From contig JABLXW010000001.1 in assembly GCA_013177945.1 (NCBI GenBank), positions 186,001 through 250,000 on the forward strand: a stretch of DNA of 64,000 nt, read 5' to 3'. Below are positions 46,495 through 54,197 of the stretch, in pieces; the first letter of the stretch is position 1, and each line of letters begins with the position of its first letter. The position numbers and the translations under genes are program-made. The DNA is from Bacillota bacterium (GTDB lineage Bacteria > Bacillota > DSM-12270 > Thermacetogeniales > Thermacetogeniaceae). The notes beneath the pieces are model-generated. The model was not told the origin of the DNA and searched no databases. It worked only from the letters and a program-made list of their open reading frames with translations.

Positions 46495-47216
46495 AAATCG
46501 GTGAACTTTTGCGAACAAACCGGGAAAAAAGAGGACTTTCCCTCCTTGATGTCGAAAATGAAACAAAAATTAGGGCCAAGTATCTAGCTGCCCTGGAATC
46601 AGAAAACTTTGAAGAGATCCCCGGCGAAGTCTACCTTTTAGGTTTTCTTCGCAACTACGCCCGCTATCTTGACCTGAATCCAGACGAAATTATCAGTCAA
46701 TATAAATCCCGAACGAAAAAGAGCAACCAGGAAATCATTCCGCCACCTGTTCAAGGTGCAAGGGAACCAAATATATTAATTGACAAACTCTCAAAATTCG
46801 CCTCGCTTTTAAAAAATAAAGCCCTTTTTATCGGAGTAATTCTGGCTTTTACAGGAGTTTTGCTGATCTTTGCGATCCTCGGGCTAGCTTCTAACAAAAA
46901 GACTGCACCGCCTGCTCCAGTTTCTCCTCCGCCCTACAAGAACCAGTTGCCCCCCTCGCCTCCGGTCAAGCGAGAGGGGGTTGAAGTAAAGCTGGTGGGG
47001 AAAGAGCTATGCTGGATCCAGGTAAAGGTTGACGGAAAAGAAGAGTTTTCCGGTTTCCTCAACCCTGAAGAAACCAAAAAATTTCAGGCTCAAGAGGCAA
47101 TCTGGCTAAAACTGGGAAACGCCGGAGGGGTTGTAGTTTTTTACAACGGGAAGGGGATTCCCCCTCTCGGCCAACGCGGTGAAGTAGTCGTCAAAGAATT
47201 TGTTAAATCGGAGTGA
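46491..47216 (+). CDS. rodZ: RodZ-like cytoskeletal membrane protein (HTH plus DUF4115)
   Basis: RodZ links the MreB cytoskeleton to the cell envelope. The 241-residue protein has an N-terminal helix-turn-helix of the RodZ type (MKIGELLRTNREKRGLSLLD through EVYLLGFLRNYARYLDLNPD). A single membrane helix at about residues 105-130 (ALFIGVILAFTGVLLIFAIL) is followed by a Pro-rich linker and a C-terminal DUF4115 domain (about 160-241). The ATG overlaps the mnmH stop by 4 bases. rimO follows, an arrangement common in Firmicutes. Confidence 0.92.
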   Translation: MKIGELLRTNREKRGLSLLDVENETKIRAKYLAALESENFEEIPGEVYLLGFLRNYARYLDLNPDEIISQYKSRTKKSNQEIIPPPVQGAREPNILIDKLSKFASLLKNKALFIGVILAFTGVLLIFAILGLASNKKTAPPAPVSPPPYKNQLPPSPPVKREGVEVKLVGKELCWIQVKVDGKEEFSGFLNPEETKKFQAQEAIWLKLGNAGGVVVFYNGKGIPPLGQRGEVVVKEFVKSE

Positions 47217-47232
47217 GAAGGGCAAACGATAC

Positions 47233-48555
47233 ATGAAACTTGTCAGCATGATCAGTCTCGGCTGCCCCAAAAATCTTGTTGAGAGCGAAACAATCCTTGG
47301 CCTTCTGGCCGCTTCCGGATATGCCATCACCCCATCGCTCGAAGACGCCGAATTAATAATTGTTAATACATGCAGCTTTATCAGACCTGCCGTGAAAGAA
47401 GCCCTCAACGCAATTTCTTACTCTTCCCAATTCAAAAAAAAGGGAGCCTGCCGCTGTCTTGTGGTGATGGGGTGTTTACCCCAGCGCTACGGCCCCCAGC
47501 TGGCCGAATTGATCCCTGAAGTTGATGTCTGGTTGGGCGTTAATGCCGCCCCTGTGTTACTTGGATCCCTTCAAAAAGCCCTGGCCGGGGAAAAGGTGTT
47601 AAACTGCCCCTCTCCCCATCGGGAACCAGATTCCGGTTCCCCCCGACTTTTAACAACACCTCCTTCTACAGCCTATCTTAAGATCGCGGAGGGATGTTCT
47701 CACTTCTGTTCTTATTGTCTCATTCCTCACCTGAGGGGCCCTTTGAAAAGCAGACCCCTGGAAGCCATTTACCGGGAAGCCTGCCAATTAGCAGAGAATG
47801 GAGTCAAAGAGATCATCCTGGTGGCTCAAGATACAGGTTCGTACGGAAAAGATCTGTTCGGATCCCCTTCTCTGAATCTTGTTTTGAAAAAACTCGCTCA
47901 AATACCGCAACTCGAGTGGATCAGAATTCTCTACCTCAATCCAACCTCTTTAACGCCTGAACTTGTTGAAGTCATAAAATACGAAACAAAAATCTGCCGC
48001 TACCTTGATGTTCCCTTTCAGCACGCAAATCAGGAGATACTCCGTAAAATGAAAAGAAAGGGGAGCCTTGAGGAACATCTCCGGCTCGTTGATTATTTAA
48101 GATCTGCCTTTCCTGATTTAACTTTGAGAACCACTCTGATGATAGGGTTTCCAGGGGAGAACGAACACGCTTTCCGCGAACTTTTAAGCTTTGTCGAAAG
48201 AGCTGAATTCGAGCGCCTGGGAGTTTTTCCCTATTACCACGAAGAAGGCGCCAGATCTTTTCGATTCCCCGAAACCGTATCCTGGTGGGAAAAAAAGAGG
48301 CGGTGTCGGATTCTCCTGCAACTCCAGCGGGAAATCTCACGAAAAAAGAACAGAAAACTGGTTGGAAGAGAACTGAAGGTTTTAATCGAAAAAGATTTAG
48401 GAAACGGCGTTTACCTGGGTCGCAGCTTCCGGGAGGCCCCGGAGGTTGACCCCAAAATTATTGTTAAAGCAAAAAATTTGTCTCCCGGGAATTTTGCAAA
48501 GGTCAAAATCACCCAGGCATATACCTTCGATCTTGCAGGAATTGAAGTGGAATAG
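47233..48555 (+). CDS. rimO: Ribosomal protein S12 methylthiotransferase RimO
   Basis: RimO is a radical-SAM enzyme that methylthiolates an aspartate of S12. It has an MTTase N-terminal domain with three cluster cysteines (ISLGCPKNLVESE, VNTCSFI, VMGCLPQRY), the radical SAM motif CSHFCSYCLIPHLRG (about residue 155), and a C-terminal TRAM domain. ATG 47233 gives 440 residues, the normal RimO length; the longer frame from 47200 overlaps rodZ. The presence of SLGCPKNLVESE favours RimO over MiaB. Confidence 0.95.
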   Translation: MKLVSMISLGCPKNLVESETILGLLAASGYAITPSLEDAELIIVNTCSFIRPAVKEALNAISYSSQFKKKGACRCLVVMGCLPQRYGPQLAELIPEVDVWLGVNAAPVLLGSLQKALAGEKVLNCPSPHREPDSGSPRLLTTPPSTAYLKIAEGCSHFCSYCLIPHLRGPLKSRPLEAIYREACQLAENGVKEIILVAQDTGSYGKDLFGSPSLNLVLKKLAQIPQLEWIRILYLNPTSLTPELVEVIKYETKICRYLDVPFQHANQEILRKMKRKGSLEEHLRLVDYLRSAFPDLTLRTTLMIGFPGENEHAFRELLSFVERAEFERLGVFPYYHEEGARSFRFPETVSWWEKKRRCRILLQLQREISRKKNRKLVGRELKVLIEKDLGNGVYLGRSFREAPEVDPKIIVKAKNLSPGNFAKVKITQAYTFDLAGIEVE

Positions 48556-48598
48556 CCGCTTTTTCCAGTGCTTTCATAGCTGATTATGAAAAAAGTTG

Positions 48599-48607
48599 TG
48601 GTATAAT
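48599..48607 (+). promoter_or_regulatory. Extended -10 promoter upstream of the 187-residue membrane protein gene
   Basis: TGGTATAAT (TG, one base, TATAAT) stands 27 bases before the ATG; no good -35 box is seen. It is the third extended -10 element of this type in the window. Confidence 0.58.
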
Positions 48608-48634
48608 TTTTTGTCGTAGGAGGGGAGAAAAACC

Positions 48635-49198
48635 ATGCCGTTACACCAGATCCGGCTGACAACTGTAATCGCTGCGATGGTCATCACCCTCAGCCTGCTT
48701 TTAGGCGGACAATATATCTATGAAAAGTATATCTTAAAACAGGGACTCAACCAGAAAGTTTCACAAATCGTAAAAGTTGACGAAATTAAAATTGCAAAGC
48801 AAGAAAAACCCCCTGTCGTTTACATCCGCGCGTCACAGATCAAAGATCTTCAAGTAATATACAGGCGCCTGGAAAAAACCGTCAAAGAGCAGCTCGGCCC
48901 TGAATATCAAATTGTTTTGCTGGATCGGCGTACTTCCAAACTGCAAACCCTGTTTGAAGATTGTCAGTTTCCGATTCAAGAGGCGATCAGCACCGGCAGC
49001 TTTCAGGAAATGTATCAAACTGTAAGCCAAAAGGCTAGGTATAAAAATGTAAACTATAAAATTTCTGTAGATTCCTATAATGTCTACGTGCAATTTCGAG
49101 ATGAAGAGGGCTACCTTTACGAAATCATCCCCCGCTGGCCCCAACTCGCGATCGGTCATGAAGGGCTTAAGAAACCGGAGGTCGAAGGGTTGCTATGA
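48635..49198 (+). CDS. Hypothetical single-pass membrane protein, partner of FtsH-like protease
   Basis: I do not recognise this 187-residue protein. Residues about 8-30 (LTTVIAAMVITLSLLLGG) are a membrane anchor or uncleaved signal. The rest is a soluble alpha/beta region, presumably outside the membrane, with no cysteine pair or repeat; VVYIRASQIKDLQVIYRRLE and NVNYKISVDSYNVYVQF are the most regular parts. ATG 48635 follows AGGAGGGGAG. Its stop overlaps the ATG of the AAA protease gene (ATGA), which strongly suggests the two products act together. Confidence 0.7.
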   Translation: MPLHQIRLTTVIAAMVITLSLLLGGQYIYEKYILKQGLNQKVSQIVKVDEIKIAKQEKPPVVYIRASQIKDLQVIYRRLEKTVKEQLGPEYQIVLLDRRTSKLQTLFEDCQFPIQEAISTGSFQEMYQTVSQKARYKNVNYKISVDSYNVYVQFRDEEGYLYEIIPRWPQLAIGHEGLKKPEVEGLL

Positions 49199-50682
49199 TT
49201 AAGGAGGTATGTTTGGGTACATCCCTGGCCGTCCTCATCTTCTTGATCATGCTGGGATATAATGTCCTTCCGTTGCTCCTGCTGGCAGGCCTGGGAATCT
49301 TTCTTTATCTTTTAATTGAGAGAAAGGGGTTTGCCGGAGGCTCCTCCTATGCAGGGTATGCCCAGCAGGTGGATTTCACCTTTGATGATATCGGGGGACA
49401 AGCCCCGGCCAAACAGGAACTCAAGGAAGCCCTCGATTTCGTCCTTCACGCAAACCGAATATCAGAAATGGGAATTCGTCCTTTAAAGGGTATCCTTTTA
49501 ACGGGACCACCGGGAACGGGGAAAACGCTCCTGGCAAAGGCGGCAGCTGCCTATACCCACTCAATTTTTCTAGCCACGTCAGGGAGCGAATTTATTGAAG
49601 TTTTTGCCGGTGTCGGTGCGCAGCGGGTAAGACAGCTTTTTAAGACCGCAAAGGAGCGCGCTTTACGAGAAAAAAAGAACGGGGCGATTCTTTTTATTGA
49701 TGAAATAGAGGTTCTAGGAAACCGGCGGGGAACCCACGCCGGCCACCTTGAATATGATCAAACTTTAAATCAACTGCTGGTTGAAATGGACGGTCTGCGA
49801 AATGACGACCGCGTGAAAATCCTGGTGATCGGGGCAACCAACAGGGAAGATATGCTGGATCCCGCACTCCTCCGGCCGGGGCGCTTCGACCGGATCGTCC
49901 GCGTTGATCTCCCGGACAAGGCGGCCCGTCTTCATATTTTGAAGCTGCACTGCCGGAACAAGCCCCTGGCAGATGACGTTGACTTAGAAAAAATTGCCCA
50001 GGAAAGTTTTGGCTTCTCGGGGGCCCACCTGGAAAGTGTTGCCAATGAAGCGGCGATTCTCGCCCTCCGGGAAAATTCTCCGCGTATTTACCAACGCCAC
50101 TTCAAAGAGGCAGTCGACAAGGTTATGATGGGGGAAAAGCTCGATCGAAAGCCAAGCCGGGAGGAGCTTTACCGGATTGCAGTGCATGAAACAGGGCACG
50201 CCATCGTCAGCGAAGTCCTGCGGCCTGGATCTGTATCTCATCTCACAGTTACGACGCGCGGCAGGGCACTGGGATACATGCGCCAAATACCGGAAGATGA
50301 TCTCTACTTGTATACTAAAGACTACCTTGAAAAGCAAATCCAGGTATACCTGGCAGGTGCTGTTGCAGAAAATATTCTGCTGGACTCCCAAAGCACAGGT
50401 TCAACCAGCGATTTTCAGCAAGCCGTTCAGGTGGCACGCCAAATTATTATCGCCGGTCTTTCCCCTTTGGGTATTGTCTGGGAAGAAATTCTTCCCAAAG
50501 ATGTTTTCCACCAAACAATTCAAGAAATCCTCCAGCAACAGAAAAAGGAGGCAGAAAAAATCCTTGAGGCTCACCTCGAGACTTTAAAGAAAATTGCCCA
50601 AATGCTGCTGGAACACGAATACCTTGGGGGCCAAACCTTACGCGACCTGCTGGAACAAGGGCAAAATCCGCTCCTTCACTAA
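49195..50682 (+). CDS. FtsH-like membrane AAA+ zinc metalloprotease (short form)
   Basis: The 495-residue protein has two N-terminal membrane helices (about residues 7-45). The AAA domain follows with DIGGQAPAKQELKEAL, Walker A LLTGPPGTGKTLLAKAAAAY, Walker B AILFIDEIEVLG, the SRH DPALLRPGRFDRIV, and the aromatic-type pore region SEFIEVFAGVGAQRVRQLF. A peptidase domain carries HETGHAIV (zinc HExxH) and SDFQQAVQVA (third ligand). It is shorter than FtsH (about 600) and lacks the periplasmic loop, so it is a paralogue. The operon partner is the preceding membrane protein; cinA follows. Confidence 0.87.
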   Translation: MIKEVCLGTSLAVLIFLIMLGYNVLPLLLLAGLGIFLYLLIERKGFAGGSSYAGYAQQVDFTFDDIGGQAPAKQELKEALDFVLHANRISEMGIRPLKGILLTGPPGTGKTLLAKAAAAYTHSIFLATSGSEFIEVFAGVGAQRVRQLFKTAKERALREKKNGAILFIDEIEVLGNRRGTHAGHLEYDQTLNQLLVEMDGLRNDDRVKILVIGATNREDMLDPALLRPGRFDRIVRVDLPDKAARLHILKLHCRNKPLADDVDLEKIAQESFGFSGAHLESVANEAAILALRENSPRIYQRHFKEAVDKVMMGEKLDRKPSREELYRIAVHETGHAIVSEVLRPGSVSHLTVTTRGRALGYMRQIPEDDLYLYTKDYLEKQIQVYLAGAVAENILLDSQSTGSTSDFQQAVQVARQIIIAGLSPLGIVWEEILPKDVFHQTIQEILQQQKKEAEKILEAHLETLKKIAQMLLEHEYLGGQTLRDLLEQGQNPLLH

Positions 50683-50708
50683 ATTTTAAAAGAAGGGTTG
50701 ATCTCAAA

Positions 50709-51971
50709 ATGGCTAAGGTCGAAATCATCGCAACAGGCGACGAATTAGTAAGAGGAGAAATTGAAAATACTACAACCCCTTTTTTATTAAACCAACTACT
50801 CGAACTGGGGTATGAAATTGGGAGATTGGTTACCATCGGCGACGACCAGGAAGAGATCAAGAGAACGATTCGCGAAGCCCTGACGCGGGCCGAAATTATC
50901 ATTGTCACCGGAGGTTTGGGGCCCACGCCGGATGATTTAACAAGGGAGGCCCTTGCTGAAGCTGTTAATCAACCTCTCGAATTTCGGCCCGATCTCTGGG
51001 AGGCAATCCAGCTTTTCTTTCGAGCCCGGGGAAGGGAAACACCGCCCGCCAACATCAAACAGGCTTACCTTCCGTACCAGGCGCGCGCGGTTCCCAATCA
51101 CCTGGGAACCGCTGCAGGCATTATTGTCACTCAAGGCATCCAAACAATTATTGCCTTACCCGGCCCCCCTGGTGAGTTAAAGCAAATGTTTCTCAGCGAG
51201 ATTAGACCTTACCTTGAAGGCCGCTACCCGGTGGTTCCTTTCCAAAAAAAGTGTACCTTTAAGGTTTTCGGGCTGGGAGAATCTGCAATTTTAGAAAGGT
51301 TAAAGGAATTCTTAAAAGAAATTAAAGATACACCGGTAAAGATCAGCTTTCTTCCCCGTCTCGGCGAAGTTCACGTAATTCTTCAGGCAACCGGCACCCC
51401 CAACGGAGTCGAAAGTTTGTTCCTGCAGCTCGTTGAGAAAATTAAATCACTGCTTGAACCCGATCTCTACGGAATAGATGACGCAACCCTGCCAGGCAAA
51501 GTGGGAGAGCTGCTGCGGAGCCGAAATATTACTTTAGGAGTCGCCGAGTCCTGCACCGGGGGCTTAATAGGAAATTATCTCACAAACATTGCCGGAAGCT
51601 CCGACTACTTCTGTGGCGGAATTATTGCCTATCACAACGAAATCAAAGAAAACATTTTAGGTGTCAAAGCTAAAACCCTCGCGGAAGCCGGAGTGGTAAG
51701 TCCGGAAACAGCAAAGGAAATGGCCCTGGGCGCCCGCCGGGTACTCGGAACAGATCTCGGCCTCGCCACCACAGGGATCGCGGGCCCTTCAGGCGGTCTC
51801 CCTGAAACCCCAGTTGGTACTGTATACGTCGGTCTGGCGACCCCTTCCGGGGTGTTTGCAAAAAAACTCTTTTACCCGGGGGTGGGGCGAATTACAGTGA
51901 AAAAACTGGCGGCAAAAGGCGCCCTGGATTTTCTCCGGCGGTTCTTAATCAAGCCTGTCGAGGTTGGGTAA
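50709..51971 (+). CDS. cinA: Competence/damage-inducible protein CinA
   Basis: CinA combines an N-terminal MoCF-type domain (residues 1-170; MAKVEIIATGDELVRGEIEN, IVTGGLGPTPDDLTREALAE), an ADP-ribose pyrophosphatase-type domain, with a C-terminal nicotinamide-nucleotide amidase domain (about 260-420; GVAESCTGGLIGNYLTNIAG, TTGIAGPSGGLPETPVGTV). It takes part in NAD recycling and often lies next to recA. The protein has 420 residues from ATG 50709. It is followed by thpR and then recA. Confidence 0.95.
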   Translation: MAKVEIIATGDELVRGEIENTTTPFLLNQLLELGYEIGRLVTIGDDQEEIKRTIREALTRAEIIIVTGGLGPTPDDLTREALAEAVNQPLEFRPDLWEAIQLFFRARGRETPPANIKQAYLPYQARAVPNHLGTAAGIIVTQGIQTIIALPGPPGELKQMFLSEIRPYLEGRYPVVPFQKKCTFKVFGLGESAILERLKEFLKEIKDTPVKISFLPRLGEVHVILQATGTPNGVESLFLQLVEKIKSLLEPDLYGIDDATLPGKVGELLRSRNITLGVAESCTGGLIGNYLTNIAGSSDYFCGGIIAYHNEIKENILGVKAKTLAEAGVVSPETAKEMALGARRVLGTDLGLATTGIAGPSGGLPETPVGTVYVGLATPSGVFAKKLFYPGVGRITVKKLAAKGALDFLRRFLIKPVEVG

Positions 51972-51972
51972 G

Positions 51973-52566
51973 ATGGAAAATGCTTTTGGCCCCAAAAAAA
52001 TACGCTCTTTTCTTGCCGTTTTGCTCCCGGATGATGTTAAGAACCAGATCTACCAACATTTAAACCCCATCTGCCGGCTCCCTCTGGATATCAAATGGGT
52101 GGAAAAAGAAAACTATCACTTAACACTCAAGTTTTTTGGTTCCCTTACAGAAAGTGAAATTCGCAAAATTAGCCTTTTTTTAACCGAATTAACCCCCCAG
52201 GTAGATTCCTTTTCTTTGAAGTACGGCGGCTGGGGCTTATTTCCCAATCGTCGGCACCCCCGCGTTCTCTGGTTGGGCCTCGGCGGTGATGCCCTTGATG
52301 CTTTACACAACCTCTGGTTGAAAATAGAAAACGGCCTCTTAAACCATGGCTTTCCCAGAGAAGAAAAGAGTTTTCATCCCCATATCACCCTGGGAAGATT
52401 CCGTTCTCCTGCCAACATCGAACTTCTTTTAATTAAAATGAAAGGTTCACCCCTTTCGGGAGAAATAGGAAGTTTCCCGGTATCCGAACTTCACCTCATG
52501 GAAAGTAAATTAAGCCCCGCAGGACCCTCTTATTCTTCTTTGGCTGCATTCCCGCTGAGAAGGTAG
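51973..52566 (+). CDS. thpR: RNA 2',3'-cyclic phosphodiesterase ThpR (2H family)
   Basis: ThpR opens 2',3'-cyclic phosphates on RNA ends and was earlier called 2'-5' RNA ligase. Both HxT motifs of the 2H family are intact: NYHLTLKFFG (about residue 44) and FHPHITLGRF (about residue 137). The family opening IRSFLAVLLPDDV is present. ATG 51973, after GAGG, gives 197 residues and starts 1 base after the cinA stop; the TTG at 51964 is a less likely start. cinA-thpR-recA is a common arrangement. Confidence 0.94.
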   Translation: MENAFGPKKIRSFLAVLLPDDVKNQIYQHLNPICRLPLDIKWVEKENYHLTLKFFGSLTESEIRKISLFLTELTPQVDSFSLKYGGWGLFPNRRHPRVLWLGLGGDALDALHNLWLKIENGLLNHGFPREEKSFHPHITLGRFRSPANIELLLIKMKGSPLSGEIGSFPVSELHLMESKLSPAGPSYSSLAAFPLRR

Positions 52567-52588
52567 GACATTAAAAAATAAATTTTAT

Positions 52589-52618
52589 TTGACAACCTTT
52601 CCCAGGGTAAAATATAAT
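52589..52618 (+). promoter_or_regulatory. Sigma-A promoter of recA
   Basis: A perfect TTGACA (52589-52594) and perfect TATAAT (52613-52618) are separated by 18 bases. Transcription should start near 52625, 40 bases before the recA ATG. Confidence 0.93.
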
Positions 52619-52631
52619 GTTGGAAGGATTC

Positions 52632-52645
52632 CGAACATTTGTTTT
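52632..52645 (+). promoter_or_regulatory. LexA/DinR (SOS) box in the recA leader
   Basis: CGAACATTTGTTTT matches the Gram-positive SOS box CGAACRNRYGTTYC at 12 of 14 positions, keeping the central GAAC-N4-GTT. It lies just downstream of the predicted transcription start, where a bound repressor would block transcription. Confidence 0.75.
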
Positions 52646-52664
52646 AAAGGGGTAGGGGGGAAGG

Positions 52665-53714
52665 ATGAACGAAAAACTTAAAGCATTAGAACTGGCCATG
52701 ACGCAAATTGAAAGATCCTTTGGCAAGGGATCGATTATGCGCTTGGGAGAAGCTCCTGCCCACCTGAACGTAGAAGTAATTCCCACCGGAAGTCTTGCGC
52801 TGGACCTGGCCCTCGGTGTGGGTGGAGTTCCGAGGGGGAGGGTTATTGAAATTTACGGTCCTGAATCCTCGGGAAAAACCACAGTGGCCCTTCATGTAAT
52901 TGCAGAGGCTCAAAAAGCAGGTGGTATTGCCGCCTTTATTGATGCCGAACATGCTCTTGATCCTCTTTACGCCCAGAAATTGGGAGTCGATATTGACAAT
53001 CTTTTAGTTTCGCAACCAGATACCGGTGAACAGGCCCTGGAAATCGCCGAAACCCTCGTCCGGAGCGGTGCCCTAGATGTCCTTGTCGTTGACTCTGTAG
53101 CTGCTCTTGTTCCCAGGGCAGAACTAGAAGGTGAGATGGGAGACGTTCACGTGGGCCTCCAGGCCCGCTTGATGTCCCAGGCTTTAAGAAAACTCACGGG
53201 AGCCATCAGTAAATCCAGGACCACAGCGATTTTTATAAACCAGGTAAGGGAAAAGGTTGGGGTTATGTTTGGAAACCCCGAAGTCACTCCTGGAGGGAGG
53301 GCGCTCAAGTTTTATGCCTCGGTAAGGCTTGAAGTAAAAAAACTTGAAGCAATTAAACAGGGAACAGAAGTGGTAGGAAGTCGGACAAGGGTGAAAGTAG
53401 TTAAGAACAAAGTGGCACCACCTTTTAAACAAGCGGATTTTGACATCATGTACGGCCAGGGTATTTCGCGGGAAGGCAGTCTCCTCGATATCGGTTTGGA
53501 GTTGGGGTTAATCTCGAAGGCCGGGTCCTGGTTTGCCTACGGAGACGAACGTCTGGGTCAGGGGCGCGAAAACGCAAAGGAATTCTTAAAAGAGCATCGC
53601 GAAATTGCTGACGAAATCGAGCAAAAAATCCGGTCGATGATTGGAAGCAGGGAGCTCTCTTTATCGCCGCAGGGGTATCATGAGGATGAACTCGACAACA
53701 GAGGTGAATCTTAA
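52665..53714 (+). CDS. recA: Recombinase RecA
   Basis: RecA forms filaments on single-stranded DNA, drives strand exchange and triggers the SOS response. The 349-residue protein has Walker A in [17 protein letters not shown] (about residue 66), Walker B in [20 protein letters not shown], the L2 loop [19 protein letters not shown], and an acidic C-terminus. ATG 52665 follows AGGGGGGAAGG. A consensus promoter and an SOS box precede it. recX, often next to recA, is not seen downstream. Confidence 0.98.
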   Translation: MNEKLKALELAMTQIERSFGKGSIMRLGEAPAHLNVEVIPTGSLALDLALGVGGVPRGRVIEIYGPESSGKTTVALHVIAEAQKAGGIAAFIDAEHALDPLYAQKLGVDIDNLLVSQPDTGEQALEIAETLVRSGALDVLVVDSVAALVPRAELEGEMGDVHVGLQARLMSQALRKLTGAISKSRTTAIFINQVREKVGVMFGNPEVTPGGRALKFYASVRLEVKKLEAIKQGTEVVGSRTRVKVVKNKVAPPFKQADFDIMYGQGISREGSLLDIGLELGLISKAGSWFAYGDERLGQGRENAKEFLKEHREIADEIEQKIRSMIGSRELSLSPQGYHEDELDNRGES

Positions 53715-53980
53715 AAACTCCAGGTTTCCATGTTGCCGGCTGGTGCCGGGCATCCTCCGGTTTGTTCCCTGAGCCTCCTCCGCACCAACTCCGCAGCGAA
53801 CGCGAGGCCGCCGATTTTACCGAACCCCAGACGTTCGTCAATCATTCCCCGCCGACCAGGCAACTTTGTGGGCGCTGACGAGGGCCAGATCGAGCATACC
53901 CGGAGGCTCCTCAGTTGACCCAAAGAAAAGGTTCCTGCTTTTTATGGAGGGCATGCAACGATACATAAGCGTCAGATTTA
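53715..53980 (+). other. GC-rich intergenic segment after recA, no supported gene
   Basis: About 210 bases (53715-53925) are noticeably richer in G and C than the flanks, followed by AT-rich sequence to the next promoter. Short frames exist on both strands (53730-53918 plus, 53711-53923 minus), but neither has a ribosome-binding site or a recognisable domain. It occupies the place where recX is commonly found. A decayed gene or an inserted remnant is possible; the origin cannot be determined by eye. Confidence 0.35.
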
Positions 53981-53981
53981 C

Positions 53982-54010
53982 TTGACATCCATCTCAAAGG
54001 GTAATAAAAT
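53982..54010 (+). promoter_or_regulatory. Sigma-A promoter upstream of rny
   Basis: A perfect TTGACA (53982-53987) and TAAAAT (54005-54010) are 17 bases apart. Transcription should start near 54017, about 180 bases before the rny start. Confidence 0.85.
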
Positions 54011-54016
54011 TTAAAG

Positions 54017-54163
54017 CAAGTGGAAACAATGGATAGAACTTCTGCCACAGTTTTACTATAGATAAATTTTTTAAGGAAAAATAAATCAAAAGGCAAACTA
54101 AATATCGGTTAAATTGTGGAAGAAGTTTCTATAATAAAACCGAGTTTCTACTCGGTTTTATTT
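54017..54163 (+). ncRNA. Terminated leader or small RNA upstream of rny
   Basis: The predicted transcript runs about 145 bases to a strong hairpin: AAAACCGAG (54136-54144) and CTCGGTTTT (54151-54159), a perfect 9-bp stem with a 6-base loop, then ATTT. TCGGTT (54105-54110) can pair instead with AACCGA (54138-54143) in the hairpin's 5' arm, an antiterminator-like alternative. A 10-codon frame, MDRTSATVLL (54029-54061), lies near the 5' end but has only a weak GTGGA upstream. This is either an attenuated rny leader or a separate small RNA. Confidence 0.58.
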
Positions 54164-54197
54164 ATGAAAACTTAATTTTTCTGAATTAAGGAAAGAG

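Noticed and set aside
53711-53923. Short reading frames on both strands after recA
   Set aside because: No ribosome-binding site, unusual composition and no recognisable domain; described as a non-coding or remnant segment instead.
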